In this document: positions 34,356-43,452 of the stretch, piece by piece | How the letters are laid out: every line of letters starts with the position of its first letter | How positions within the stretch are numbered: the stretch's first letter is position 1 | Source of the DNA: JAEUMG01 sp046349315 | Lineage (GTDB): Bacteria; Pseudomonadota; Alphaproteobacteria; Rhizobiales; Aestuariivirgaceae | Assembly (NCBI GenBank): GCA_046349315.1 | Contig: JAXMCQ010000010.1 | Span: 62,001-126,000, forward strand | Length of the DNA: 64,000 nucleotides | Direction of reading: 5' to 3' | Translations under genes and position numbers: made by a program | The notes under the pieces: generated by a model | What the model was told of the DNA's origin: nothing | Databases searched by the model: none | What the model saw: the letters and a program-made list of their open reading frames with translations, nothing else

Positions 34356-37300
34356 GCGGATCACCCTATCGCCTCCCCTCCGGCGCCGGCCGATTGATCG
34401 ACCGCACTCGCACCTTGCGCTTCAATTTCGATGGCAAGCAAATGACCGGTTATGCCGGCGACACGCTCGCTTCCGCCGTCATGGCGCAAGGCCAGCGATT
34501 GTTCGGTCGCAGCTTCAAGTATCATCGCCCGCGCGGCCTCGTCGGTCTCGGTTCGGAAGAAATGAACGCGCTGGTCGGGGTCGGCGAAGGCTCGCGGCAT
34601 GAGCCCAATCTGCGGGCGACACAGGTCGAACTTTATGACGGATTGACAGCGGTGAGCCAGAATCGCTGGCCGTCGCTCGCACTCGACATCGGCCAGATCA
34701 ATGGCAAGTTCTCGCGCATGCTTCCCGGCGGTTTCTACTACAAGACCTTCATGTGGCCGCAGAAGTTCTGGAAGGACGTCTATGAGCCGATGATCCGCCG
34801 CGCGGCGGGGCTTGGTGTCGCGCCGGAGGGGCGTGATCCTGATTGTTACGAACATCTGCATGTCCACTGCGATGTTCTCGTCGTCGGCGCCGGCGTCGCG
34901 GGCCTGGCCGCAGCAGAAGCAGCGGCAGCGACGAGAGCAAAGGTTGTTCTCGTTGATGAGAATCCGCGCTTCGGCGGACTGGCCGATCTCTCGGGCGGCA
35001 TGATCGAGGATGCCGATCCGCTTGAGTGGGTCCGTGAGAAGACCGAAGCGCTGGCGAAATCCGGCAATGTCCATGTCCTTTCGCGTACGACTGCGATTGG
35101 TCACTGGTTCGACAATTACGTCATGCTTTTTGAGCATGGCGAGGAGGATCCCGCACAGCGCGCCTCGGGCGCGCCGCGGCACCGCCTTTGGAAGGTGCGT
35201 GCACATCAGGTGATCCTCGCGACTGGCGCAATCGAACGGCCGATCGCCTTCGCCAATAATGATCGGCCAGGCGTTATGCTGTCTATCGCAGCGCGCGGGT
35301 TTGCGGAACGCTATGGAGTGGCGCCGGGCGGTTCCGGCGTAATTTTCGCCAATAATGACGATGCCTATCGCACTGCAATCGTACTCAAGCGCAATGGCGT
35401 CAATGTGCGCGTCGTCGATGCTCGCCCCGATGGCGGTGGCGCATTGGTGGACGAGGCGCGCAGCGCCGGAATCACCATCAATACGGGATCGGCTGTATCT
35501 GGAGTCGAGACGGGGCTGGGCGGGATCGAGATCACCGGCGTCAAGATTGCCGAATATCGCGCTGGCCGCGGGCGTGTCGTCAATGAAGGCAAGCTCGCCT
35601 GTGATTTCGTCGCAATGTCAGGCGGGTGGAATCCGGCGGTGCATCTGTGGTGCCACAATGGCGGGAAGCTGCGCTTCGACGAAGCATTGCAGAGCTTCCG
35701 GCCGGATCGCCATGCGGATCCGATACAGGCCGTGGGCGCGGCGAATGGAACCTTCGCGCTCCAGGATATTCTGCGCGAAGCCTATGACGCCGGTAGCACC
35801 GCGGGCGAAGCTGCGCTACCGGGGAGCAAGGCAGCGCGACTGGCACCACCCAGCGCAAGGCAACCAGAAAGCAAGCCGATCGCACCGATCTGGTTCTCGC
35901 CAGCCACCGGGAAGTATAATGAAGGTAACAAGCACTTCGTCGATTTCCAGAATGACGTGACCGCCGCCGATCTCGAGCTTGCCCAGCGAGAAGGCTATGA
36001 ATCGGTTGAACACACCAAGCGCTACACCACCTTCGGCATGGCGACGGACCAGGGCAAGACGTCGGGCATCATGGGCCTTGGCGTGCTTTCCGAATCGACC
36101 GGCAAGTCCATCCCGCAGATCGGCACGACGACCTTCCGGCCGCCCTATACGCCCTTCTCCTTCGGCTCGATCGCCGGCTCGCTCACCGGCAGCCGCTTCC
36201 TGCCCATACGCCGCACGCCGATCTTCGACTGGCATAGCGAGCATGGCGCCGTCTTCGAGCCGGTCGGCCAGTGGCGCCGCGCCTATACTTATCCAAAGGG
36301 GCCCGAGGACAAGCACACCGCAATCCGCCGTGAAATTCTCAGCGTGCGGAACAAGGTCGGTCTTCTCGATGCCTCGACTCTCGGCAAGATCGAGATTCGT
36401 GGACCCGATGCCGCCGAGTTCCTCGATCGCGTCTACACGAACACCTTCTCGACCTTGAAGATCGGGCGCTGCCGCTACGGCCTGATGCTCAATGAACTCG
36501 GCTTCCTGATCGATGACGGCGTGACGGTACGGCTCGACGACAATCACTTCCTGATGCACACGACATCGGGCGGTGCTGATCGCATTGCGGCGTGGCTCGA
36601 GGAATGGCTCCAGACCGAATGGACGCAGTACAAAGTCTATGTCACGCCGGTGACCGAGCAATGGGCGCAGTTTGCCATTGCCGGGCCGAAAGCGCGCGAG
36701 GTATTGGCAAAACTCGCACCCGACTTCGACATTTCGAATGAAGCCTTCCCGCATCTTTCGATGAAGCAGGGCAAACTCGGCCCCTACCCCGTTCGCGTTT
36801 TTCGCATCTCGTTTTCGGGCGAGCAGTCCTACGAAGTCGCGGTGCCGGCCAATCTTGGTCGCGGCTTGTGGGACGCGATCCTCGAAGCCGGTTCTGAATT
36901 CGGCATCGAGGTCTACGGCACTGAGGCGTTGCACATTTTGCGCGCCGAAAAGGGTTATATCGTCGTCGGCGATGAAACCGACGGCACGACGACGCCGGAC
37001 GATGTTGGACTCTCGGGCCTCGTTTCGAAAAAGAAGGCAGACTTTTTAGGCAAGCGTTCGCTCGAACAGTCCTATCTCAAGCAATCGGGGCGCAAGCAAT
37101 TGGTCGGACTGCTCACCGATGATCCGAACTTCGTATTGCCCGATGGCGCGCATGCTGTGAAGGAGGTCAAGCCTAAGCCGCCGATGCGGACCATCGGCCA
37201 TGTGACCTCGACCTACTTCTCCCCGACGCTCAATCGTTCGATCGCCATGGCTCTCATCGAGAATGGCCGCGCGCGCATGGGCGAGAGCTTGCAGTTCCCG

Positions 37301-37378
37301 CTCGAAGGCAAGACCGTTTCGGCGAAGATCGTCGATCCGGTCTTCTACGACAAAGAGGGAGGCCGGCAGAATGGCTGA
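34352..37378 (+). CDS. soxA: Sarcosine oxidase subunit alpha
   Basis: The 1008-residue alpha subunit has an N-terminal [2Fe-2S]-ferredoxin-like domain (GYAGDTLASAVMAQG, then the FKYHRPRG block), an NAD(P)-binding Rossmann domain (VLVVGAGVAGLAAAEAAAA near 170-190), and a C-terminal T-protein (GcvT) folate-binding domain (about 620-1000). The folate domain captures formaldehyde from sarcosine as 5,10-methylene-tetrahydrofolate. The gene is complete and overlaps soxD by four and soxG by eight bases. Confidence 0.96.
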   Translation: MSGSPYRLPSGAGRLIDRTRTLRFNFDGKQMTGYAGDTLASAVMAQGQRLFGRSFKYHRPRGLVGLGSEEMNALVGVGEGSRHEPNLRATQVELYDGLTAVSQNRWPSLALDIGQINGKFSRMLPGGFYYKTFMWPQKFWKDVYEPMIRRAAGLGVAPEGRDPDCYEHLHVHCDVLVVGAGVAGLAAAEAAAATRAKVVLVDENPRFGGLADLSGGMIEDADPLEWVREKTEALAKSGNVHVLSRTTAIGHWFDNYVMLFEHGEEDPAQRASGAPRHRLWKVRAHQVILATGAIERPIAFANNDRPGVMLSIAARGFAERYGVAPGGSGVIFANNDDAYRTAIVLKRNGVNVRVVDARPDGGGALVDEARSAGITINTGSAVSGVETGLGGIEITGVKIAEYRAGRGRVVNEGKLACDFVAMSGGWNPAVHLWCHNGGKLRFDEALQSFRPDRHADPIQAVGAANGTFALQDILREAYDAGSTAGEAALPGSKAARLAPPSARQPESKPIAPIWFSPATGKYNEGNKHFVDFQNDVTAADLELAQREGYESVEHTKRYTTFGMATDQGKTSGIMGLGVLSESTGKSIPQIGTTTFRPPYTPFSFGSIAGSLTGSRFLPIRRTPIFDWHSEHGAVFEPVGQWRRAYTYPKGPEDKHTAIRREILSVRNKVGLLDASTLGKIEIRGPDAAEFLDRVYTNTFSTLKIGRCRYGLMLNELGFLIDDGVTVRLDDNHFLMHTTSGGADRIAAWLEEWLQTEWTQYKVYVTPVTEQWAQFAIAGPKAREVLAKLAPDFDISNEAFPHLSMKQGKLGPYPVRVFRISFSGEQSYEVAVPANLGRGLWDAILEAGSEFGIEVYGTEALHILRAEKGYIVVGDETDGTTTPDDVGLSGLVSKKKADFLGKRSLEQSYLKQSGRKQLVGLLTDDPNFVLPDGAHAVKEVKPKPPMRTIGHVTSTYFSPTLNRSIAMALIENGRARMGESLQFPLEGKTVSAKIVDPVFYDKEGGRQNG

Positions 37379-37976
37379 GCCCGAACATCGCTCCGCATTG
37401 CACGGCGCCGGCGAACCCGACGGCCTCGCGCTTCGCATCTGGGAAATGCCGCCGCGCGGCATGATCGATCTGCGCGGCGATGCCGGCAGTGAAGCCTTCC
37501 GCGCCGGCTTCAAGCAAGTAACGGGTGTCGATCTGCCCCTAACGCCACGCGCTTCTGCCGCCTGGGGCGAGATCAAGATCCTGTGGCTGTCGATCGACCA
37601 ATGGCTGGTCATTTGTCCGCGTAGTCGCCTCGGCGAGCTAACCAGCGGTCTCAAGGATGCGCTGAAGGGTCAGCATGTCGCCATTACCGATGTCAGCGAT
37701 ATGCGCGCCGTCATTCGCCTCGAAGGCGACGGGGTGCGCGAAGTGCTGCTGAAAGGCTGTTCGCTCGACCTTCTCGGAAAAGGCTATGAGCCTGGCACCG
37801 TGCGCCGCGTGCGCTTTGCCGAGATCGCGGCGCTCATACAGGTGATCGATGCGCAGACGATCGAGCTCTATGTCTTCCGCTCCTATGCGCATTATGCCTG
37901 GGAGTTCCTCACGGTGACGGCGCGTGCCGCGGCACAAGTGAAGCTCTTCGGCGAACAACCGGTTCCGGCGGTTTAG
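37371..37976 (+). CDS. soxG: Sarcosine oxidase subunit gamma
   Basis: The 201-residue gamma subunit has the GcvT-like fold used to hold the complex. The pattern includes IDLRGDAGSEAFRAGFKQVTG-like spacing, KILWLSIDQWLVICP and a late DLLGKGYEPG segment. The start overlaps soxA and is preceded by AGGGAGG. It is the last gene of soxBDAG; no glyA, purU or dehydrogenase gene follows. It converges with the L,D-transpeptidase gene, overlapping by four bases. Confidence 0.92.
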   Translation: MAEPEHRSALHGAGEPDGLALRIWEMPPRGMIDLRGDAGSEAFRAGFKQVTGVDLPLTPRASAAWGEIKILWLSIDQWLVICPRSRLGELTSGLKDALKGQHVAITDVSDMRAVIRLEGDGVREVLLKGCSLDLLGKGYEPGTVRRVRFAEIAALIQVIDAQTIELYVFRSYAHYAWEFLTVTARAAAQVKLFGEQPVPAV

Positions 37977-38995
37977 CTGTCTGCCTGATTGAGAATCACG
38001 AAGTCCTTGCCCGTGCGCGTGTCGGGTTGCGCGGGCAGATCGGTTAGCACCAACACCAGGCCCTGATGCATCCGCTGTTTCATCGGCTCTATGACCGAGG
38101 GATCGCCGCTAACGCGCCTGATGACGGCTTCGTCGGAAGGCGCAAGCGACGCGTTTGAAGCATTGGTGAAGCCAATCGCATGCCAGGCCAGACCCTGGCT
38201 CCCGTCATGGAGGCCGGTCAGGATGAAGACATGCGAGCCCAGCGGCTGCGCCGGATCCTTGATGAAAGCCTTGCCCTGCGCGACCGTCTCGCCATTCTCG
38301 AGAATGATGATGCTCTGGTCGGCGGAGCTGACGATGACGCTGGTCGCTTTGGCATCAACCGCGTCGGGTGACGGCAGCTTCTTGTCTTGAAGCGCGGCTT
38401 CGGCGTCATCGAATTCGTGTTCGGCGTATTGCGACAGCACGAGGCCAGGATGCGTGACCTGGTTTGGCTGCGAATGGGCGTTGGCTATAATCACCGCCGT
38501 GCCGACATGCGTGACCGTGAAGAGCAGCTTGGAGAATTCGAGCGGCAATCGCACGCAACCATGCGACGCCGGGTAGCCCGGCAATTGCCCGGCATGCAGC
38601 GCGACGCCGGACCAGGTCAGCCGATTCATGTTCGGCATCGGAGCTTCATTATAGGTCGACGAATGGTGATTGCGATCCTTCTGCAGGATGGTGAAAACGC
38701 CGGTCGGCGTCTCATGGCCGGGTTTGCCCGTCGAGCAAGTCGAAACCGCAATGCGAATGCCGTTGCGGTAGACATGCACCAACTGGTCGGGCAGCGACAC
38801 GATGATGGCGACCGGGCCATCGGGCGAACGCTCTGGGTGCCAGGTAAACTGACCCGGCTTCAATTCGCTGATTTCCTCGACCAGCTGGGCAAGGCTCATG
38901 CCATGGCCGAGTTGCCAGAATGCCAGCCCCAGACCGACACCGCCTGCGCCGAGGAGAAGCCGTCGCCGTGTCATTGATCTTTGCCAATCCCCCAT
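37973..38995 (-). CDS. L,D-transpeptidase (YkuD family)
   Basis: The 340-residue exported enzyme links peptidoglycan stems (3-3 cross-links) or anchors proteins. The YkuD catalytic block is HAGQLPGYPASHGCVRLP with H134, H145 and nucleophile C147. The N-terminus has MTRRRLLLG followed by a hydrophobic stretch, a Tat-like signal. The ATG at 38995 has GGGAG seven bases upstream; ATG 38974 is an alternative. The C-terminal third (about 210-340) is an extra domain that I do not recognise. It has no evident link to the sarcosine genes around it. Confidence 0.9.
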   Translation of the reverse strand: MGDWQRSMTRRRLLLGAGGVGLGLAFWQLGHGMSLAQLVEEISELKPGQFTWHPERSPDGPVAIIVSLPDQLVHVYRNGIRIAVSTCSTGKPGHETPTGVFTILQKDRNHHSSTYNEAPMPNMNRLTWSGVALHAGQLPGYPASHGCVRLPLEFSKLLFTVTHVGTAVIIANAHSQPNQVTHPGLVLSQYAEHEFDDAEAALQDKKLPSPDAVDAKATSVIVSSADQSIIILENGETVAQGKAFIKDPAQPLGSHVFILTGLHDGSQGLAWHAIGFTNASNASLAPSDEAVIRRVSGDPSVIEPMKQRMHQGLVLVLTDLPAQPDTRTGKDFVILNQADS

Positions 38996-39121
38996 AGAAT
39001 TGCTCCCACAAAACTTCCTTTGACGGTCTTTGCCGCAGATTGGAGCGCAAGGGAAGACAGCCATTGCCAAGCTCCCATTTGCGGGCAATCCTGCCTTTTC
39101 GCTGAACGAGGATATGACAAG

Positions 39122-39973
39122 ATGACGACCCCCGGAAACTGGACATTGGGCCTGATTAACTCGGCCTGGTTCGGCTCCAAATTCGAAGGCAAGCCGGGCC
39201 TCGATGAAGCCCGGCGCATCGGTTTCGAAAGCCTCGATCTCTTCGTCGGCTTCGATCCGGGAAAAATCTCAGCGGCGGAACGCGATGCCTATGTCGCGCT
39301 CAATCAGAGCGCCGGACTGCCAATCATCTCGCTCGTCTGCACTTGCCTGGGTTTGAGCGATTTCAACCAGGCCATTCGCGATTATCACATCGAGCGTGCC
39401 AAAAATGTCGTCGACCTCGCGAAGTCTTTCCCGACGGTGCGCAATCTGTGCTTCGTTCCGGGCGAATACATGTTTCAGAAGAAGCTCATTCCGCCCCAGG
39501 GCGAGTGGGATCTCATTGTCGACGCGACGCAGCAGGTGGGGCGTCATGCGGCATCGCGCGGGATCGAACTTGCGATCGAACTCCTGCCCTTCGAGTTCTG
39601 CTTCATCAATACGCTCGACACGATGGAGCGCTTCCTCGATCAGGTCGGCCTCGACAATGTGAAGGCCTGCGTCGACATTTCACATTTCTGGCTGATGCGC
39701 ATTCCGCCTGCCGATCTGCGGCGCCTCGAAGGGCGCATCGCCCATGTTCATATGTCGGATTGCGACGGCATCAATCATGGCGACATGCCGCCGGGCCGCG
39801 GCAACACGCCATTTGGCGATTATCTTGCGGCGATCCGCGATGCGGGTTTCAGCGGTGCAGTTTCAATTGAGCTTGAATTTCCCCCCGATCCGGACGGCAT
39901 GTCGGCCTGGGTCGCGGAAGCGCATGGTTCAGCCAAGCGATTGCTCGCCGCAGCCGGCGTTCACGCCGCCTGA
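39122..39973 (+). CDS. Sugar phosphate isomerase/epimerase-like TIM-barrel protein
   Basis: The 283-residue product belongs to the xylose-isomerase-like AP endonuclease 2 superfamily. Metal-binding positions appear as ELAIELLPFEF, CVDISHFWLM, VHMSDCDG and SIELEF. Such proteins isomerise or epimerise sugars, inosose or hydroxypyruvate. The start is the ATG at 39122 behind GAGG. It abuts the convergent MetF-like gene with no spacer. A role in the sarcosine/C1 island is possible (hydroxypyruvate or glycine derivative), but only by position. Confidence 0.8.
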   Translation: MTTPGNWTLGLINSAWFGSKFEGKPGLDEARRIGFESLDLFVGFDPGKISAAERDAYVALNQSAGLPIISLVCTCLGLSDFNQAIRDYHIERAKNVVDLAKSFPTVRNLCFVPGEYMFQKKLIPPQGEWDLIVDATQQVGRHAASRGIELAIELLPFEFCFINTLDTMERFLDQVGLDNVKACVDISHFWLMRIPPADLRRLEGRIAHVHMSDCDGINHGDMPPGRGNTPFGDYLAAIRDAGFSGAVSIELEFPPDPDGMSAWVAEAHGSAKRLLAAAGVHAA

Positions 39974-40861
39974 TCAGCCGGCGAGCTTCGGCTTCAGCCA
40001 GTCGAGCAGCTTGTCGAAGCCGCCGAAGGGATAAAGATGCGGCGCGGCGATATGCAGTTCCGGCCGCTCGACATTGAGGGTGGCAAGCTTCTCGACGAAA
40101 TCATCAGGCGTCGAAACGGTGAGAAGCTTGGTGACGTTGAGCGCCTGCTTCCTTATGAAGCGGGCCGAATTGCCGACGCCGCACATGGCGGCATATTTGA
40201 CCAGTGTCTTGATGGTCGCCGGGCCGGGCACGCCGACATGGATCGGCAGCTTGATGCCGGCTTCGTTAAGCCCCGACGCCCAGTAAGCGACAGGTGCGGC
40301 CTCGAAAAGGAATTGCGTTGCGATATAGCCCTGGAGCCCATGGCCCGCGAGATAGGCCTGCTTGAGCCGCAGCGCCTCAACGAGCGCGGGTTCGCCCTTC
40401 GCCTTGGTGATGTCGGGATTGCCCTCAGGGTGACCGGCCATGCCGATGCGGGTGACGCCATTGGCTTCGAACAGGCCCGTCTCCAGCAATTGGATCGCCG
40501 CATCATATTTGCCGATCGGCTGCGGTGCACCGCCCCCCAGAACCAGCATCTGCTTGACCTCCGCCTTGGAGGCGAGATCGCCGAGCCTGCGAGCGAGATC
40601 GTCGCGATCCCTCACGAAACGCGCCGGCACATGCGGCACGGGTTCGAAGCCTGCAGCGCGAAGCTTCACCGCCGCATCGAGCTGGCCGGCGACATCGGCC
40701 GGATCGATCAGGGCGATATAGACCTTGGTCTTGGCCGGAAGCCCCGCCTGCAGGAGCGGGATCTTCTCCGCCTGCTTGGGCGTGATCTCCACGGAGGCGC
40801 CTTCGAGGAAACGGCGGACGGTATCTTTCATCAGGAGTTCCATATTCAACGGCGCGTTCAC
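39974..40861 (-). CDS. Methylenetetrahydrofolate reductase (MetF) family protein
   Basis: The 295-residue TIM-barrel flavoprotein has the length of E. coli MetF. The catalytic Glu of the family is probably the one in ASVEITPKQ near residue 25. VLGGGAPQP and the GMAGHPEGNPD segment match the folate/flavin region (MetF has G-Y-P-E/H here). It would reduce 5,10-methylene-THF, the product of sarcosine oxidation, or work in the oxidative direction. The start is GTG 40861 with GGAG upstream; ATGs at 40843 and 40831 are alternatives. It is divergent from the GbdR-like regulator across a region with a shared operator motif. Confidence 0.8.
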   Translation of the reverse strand: MNAPLNMELLMKDTVRRFLEGASVEITPKQAEKIPLLQAGLPAKTKVYIALIDPADVAGQLDAAVKLRAAGFEPVPHVPARFVRDRDDLARRLGDLASKAEVKQMLVLGGGAPQPIGKYDAAIQLLETGLFEANGVTRIGMAGHPEGNPDITKAKGEPALVEALRLKQAYLAGHGLQGYIATQFLFEAAPVAYWASGLNEAGIKLPIHVGVPGPATIKTLVKYAAMCGVGNSARFIRKQALNVTKLLTVSTPDDFVEKLATLNVERPELHIAAPHLYPFGGFDKLLDWLKPKLAG

Positions 40862-40950
40862 GGAAGCGGCTCCAACCTGTCAAACCCTTCCCGACACCTT
40901 GCAAATCTACGTCCGAATCTTGTGTGACTTTTGCGACCAGCCTATCGCAG

Positions 40951-40982
40951 ATGCGACCTGCGACGTTCCATTCAGGTCGCAT
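40951..40982. promoter_or_regulatory. Inverted repeat ATGCGACC-N16-GGTCGCAT, putative operator
   Basis: A perfect 8-base inverted repeat lies between the divergent MetF-like gene and the AraC-type regulator. Additional copies of GCGAC flank it (TTGCGACC at about 40931 and CCGCGACATG at about 40988). The right arm continues as ATTTGGGC, the same words seen before soxB. It is a likely autoregulatory and operon site for the adjacent regulator. Recognition is inferred. Confidence 0.55.
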
Positions 40983-41062
40983 TTGGGCCGCGACATGACG
41001 CAGATAGACAAAGACCCAGCTTCGGCTCTATAGCTCCGCCAGCACGGTCAAGGCGTCTTTTC

Positions 41063-42058
41063 ATGTTCGGCGAAAAACCCCAGGAGCTCCCGCAGGATTT
41101 TGCATTCATCATGGTGCCGGAATTCACCATGATGCCGGTGACCTCGGCCATCGAGCCCTTGCGCATCGCCAACCGGCTCTCCGAAAAAACCCTCTACAAA
41201 TGGACCATGCATTCCGAGGACGGCAAGCCTGTCGCCGCCTCGAACGGAATCCTCGCCATGGTCAATGGTGACCTCGAGGCCATCCCCGAACACGCGACCA
41301 TCGTCGTCTGCGGCGGCCTCAATGTGCAGCGCTATGCCGACAAGCGGCTGCTCTCCTGGCTGCGCAAGGCCGACCGGCGCGGTCATGACATCGGCGCGCT
41401 CTGCACCGGCGCGCATATCCTTGCCGAAGCCGGATTGCTCGATGGCTACAAATGCACGATCCACTGGGAGAATCTCCCCGGCTTCTCCGAAGCGTTCCCG
41501 GAGATCGACGCGACCGGCGGCTTGTTCGAGATCGACCGCGATCGCTTCAGCTCGGCGGGGGGCACGACCGCGCTCGATATGATGTTGACGCTGATCGCGA
41601 GCCAGCATGGCGCCGATCTCGCCTCGGCGGTTGCGGAAGCGATCGTCCATTCGCCGATCCGCCATCACAGCGAGCATCAGCGCATGTCGCTTCCCGCGCG
41701 CATCGGTGCGCGGCATCCGAAGCTTGTGTCGATCATTGAAGAGATGGAGGGCAATCTCGAAGAGCCCTTGTCGCCAAGCATTCTCGCTAAGCAAGCCGGC
41801 CTCTCGACGCGCCAGCTCGAGCGGCTGTTCCGCCGCTATCTGGATCGCAGCCCCAAGCGCTATTACCTCGAATTGCGATTGAAGAAGGCGCGCTCATTGC
41901 TGCTCCAGACCGACATGTCGGTGATCAATGTGGCGCTCGCCTGCGGGTTCTCCAGTCCGTCGCACTTCTCGAAATGCTACCGCGCTTTTTATGGCCGCAC
42001 GCCTTATCGCGAGCGCGGAATCCCGGCCCTTGCAGCGGGCGGCGCCGAACGAGCGTGA
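41063..42058 (+). CDS. GlxA/GbdR-like AraC-family regulator
   Basis: The 331-residue product has an N-terminal DJ-1/PfpI-like domain (about 8-190) with GALCTGAHILAEAGLLDGYKCTIHWE and a C-terminal AraC double helix-turn-helix (about 225-320, ending GFSSPSHFSKCYRAFYGRTP). This architecture is that of GbdR and SouR, which activate glycine betaine and sarcosine catabolism in Pseudomonas. The start ATG 41063 follows AAGG; the frame runs upstream to 40931 through the operator region. It probably controls the soxBDAG operon and the MetF-like gene through the shared GTCGCAT motif. Confidence 0.9.
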   Translation: MFGEKPQELPQDFAFIMVPEFTMMPVTSAIEPLRIANRLSEKTLYKWTMHSEDGKPVAASNGILAMVNGDLEAIPEHATIVVCGGLNVQRYADKRLLSWLRKADRRGHDIGALCTGAHILAEAGLLDGYKCTIHWENLPGFSEAFPEIDATGGLFEIDRDRFSSAGGTTALDMMLTLIASQHGADLASAVAEAIVHSPIRHHSEHQRMSLPARIGARHPKLVSIIEEMEGNLEEPLSPSILAKQAGLSTRQLERLFRRYLDRSPKRYYLELRLKKARSLLLQTDMSVINVALACGFSSPSHFSKCYRAFYGRTPYRERGIPALAAGGAERA

Positions 42059-42098
42059 TACGTCGCAGCACTTTGCCTGCCGACCGCGCCACAGCGCT

Positions 42099-42611
42099 CT
42101 ATTTCATCCCAGAAAGATACAAGAACTCTTGGACCACTATTCGGATATCAGTGAGTAGAGGGTCAATATCACCTCTTACAGCATTATATCGCCTGCTATG
42201 AGCTGACTTGTCACCAACGTCCTTGAGCGCGGGCAATGCGCGTTTGCAATTGCGGCTGAGATTCCAGGTGGGTTCGTTGAGACTCTTATCAATTAGGTCT
42301 CGAAGATAGAAAAAGTCGCCGGACTGGCTCTTAATCTTGCTTACTATGTTGTGGTGCTCAAAAGCTTCGATTATCAGGGTCTCAATTAGGCGTCGCAACA
42401 TCACCGCGCATGCGTCGTACCAGCCATTTTCGTAGGCTCCGTTTGCCTGATTGGCCACTCTTTCGATATATCCTCGCGTTCCGCGGACCAGCGAAAAGAG
42501 AATCACACCCTGTGTACGGGAGCGGAGACCTTCAGGCGGAGGCCCAAGTTCCTTGCCTATGTCGGCCTGGATGGCTTGCGCGGTCAAAAATATGTTGCGG
42601 CTCGTAGACAT
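42099..42611 (-). CDS. HEPN/DUF4145-like hypothetical protein
   Basis: The 170-residue helical protein has the pattern YENGWYDACAVMLRRLIETL, FYLRDLID and LKDVGDKSAHSRR. This resembles DUF4145 and related HEPN-like domains with their G-x-x-A-H helix, which often occur in defence or restriction loci. Base use is visibly richer in A/T than its neighbours (many ATA, TTA and AAT codons), which suggests acquisition from elsewhere. No partner gene (methylase, toxin or antitoxin) is next to it. The start ATG 42611 has no strong ribosome-binding site. Family assignment is tentative. Confidence 0.65.
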   Translation of the reverse strand: MSTSRNIFLTAQAIQADIGKELGPPPEGLRSRTQGVILFSLVRGTRGYIERVANQANGAYENGWYDACAVMLRRLIETLIIEAFEHHNIVSKIKSQSGDFFYLRDLIDKSLNEPTWNLSRNCKRALPALKDVGDKSAHSRRYNAVRGDIDPLLTDIRIVVQEFLYLSGMK

Positions 42612-42690
42612 CAGTCAGGTTTCTTTGCTCCGTACAGATGCTTCGCCATACTCGCAAAGACTTTAGCATCATACTCCGACGCCCAGAACA

Positions 42691-43374
42691 ATGCGCAGAA
42701 TAGACTCTCCTATCGCCGTCATCCGATCCTGTGTGCCGAGCCTTGATAGCTTGCACATTCTCGATATCGGCTGCGGTGACGGCGGATTTGCGAAGCAGAT
42801 TGCGGCGGAAGGCGCATCCGTGGCCGGTATCGATCCCCAGGCGCAGGTCATCGCCAAAGCAAAGATAACCTCACCAGGAATACGATTTGAAGTGGCGACG
42901 GCAGAGGCCCTTCCCTTCCAGGATCATGCCTTCGATCTCGCGGTCATGATCAATTCCCTGCACCATGTCCCTGTCCCGCTCATGGGTGCTGCGCTCCGCG
43001 AAGCCCGGCGTGTATTGCGGAAGGATGGCAGCTTAATCATCGTCGAGCCGCTTTCCTCCGGAAACTTCTTCGATGCGATGCGCCGGATCGAGGATGAAAC
43101 CGAAGTCCGCCGAGAGGCGCAGTTGGCGCTGACCCGCGCCGAAGCACTTTTCGCCTCACACCGTACACTCGGCTATGTACGGCGCGAGACATTCGATACG
43201 GCCGAACAGTTCGTCGCGCGCATCGTCGCCGTCGATCCTGCTCGCCAGGCCGTCGTCGACGCGGATCGTGATGCGATCCTGGCAGAAGTCCATCATGTTG
43301 CCCTCAAGACGCACGATGGGGCGCTTGCCTTTGACCAGCCGATCAAGGCCGATATCTTCTCAGGCGCGCGATAA
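42691..43374 (+). CDS. Class I SAM-dependent methyltransferase
   Basis: The 227-residue Rossmann methyltransferase has motif I LDIGCGDGGFAKQIA (about 25-39), an acidic end of strand 2 (VAGIDP), and motif IV DLAVMINSLHHVPVP, typical of the UbiE/BioC-like Methyltransf_11 group. The substrate is unknown. It stands alone on the rightward strand between the AT-richer hypothetical and the phosphoesterase. Confidence 0.88.
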   Translation: MRRIDSPIAVIRSCVPSLDSLHILDIGCGDGGFAKQIAAEGASVAGIDPQAQVIAKAKITSPGIRFEVATAEALPFQDHAFDLAVMINSLHHVPVPLMGAALREARRVLRKDGSLIIVEPLSSGNFFDAMRRIEDETEVRREAQLALTRAEALFASHRTLGYVRRETFDTAEQFVARIVAVDPARQAVVDADRDAILAEVHHVALKTHDGALAFDQPIKADIFSGAR

Positions 43375-43452
43375 CCTTCGGGCCAACCGGTTTGCTTTTT
43401 GCAATGGCCCGGCCTAGCTGACAGTCTGGCGATCGAGAGACCTATTTCCGAC

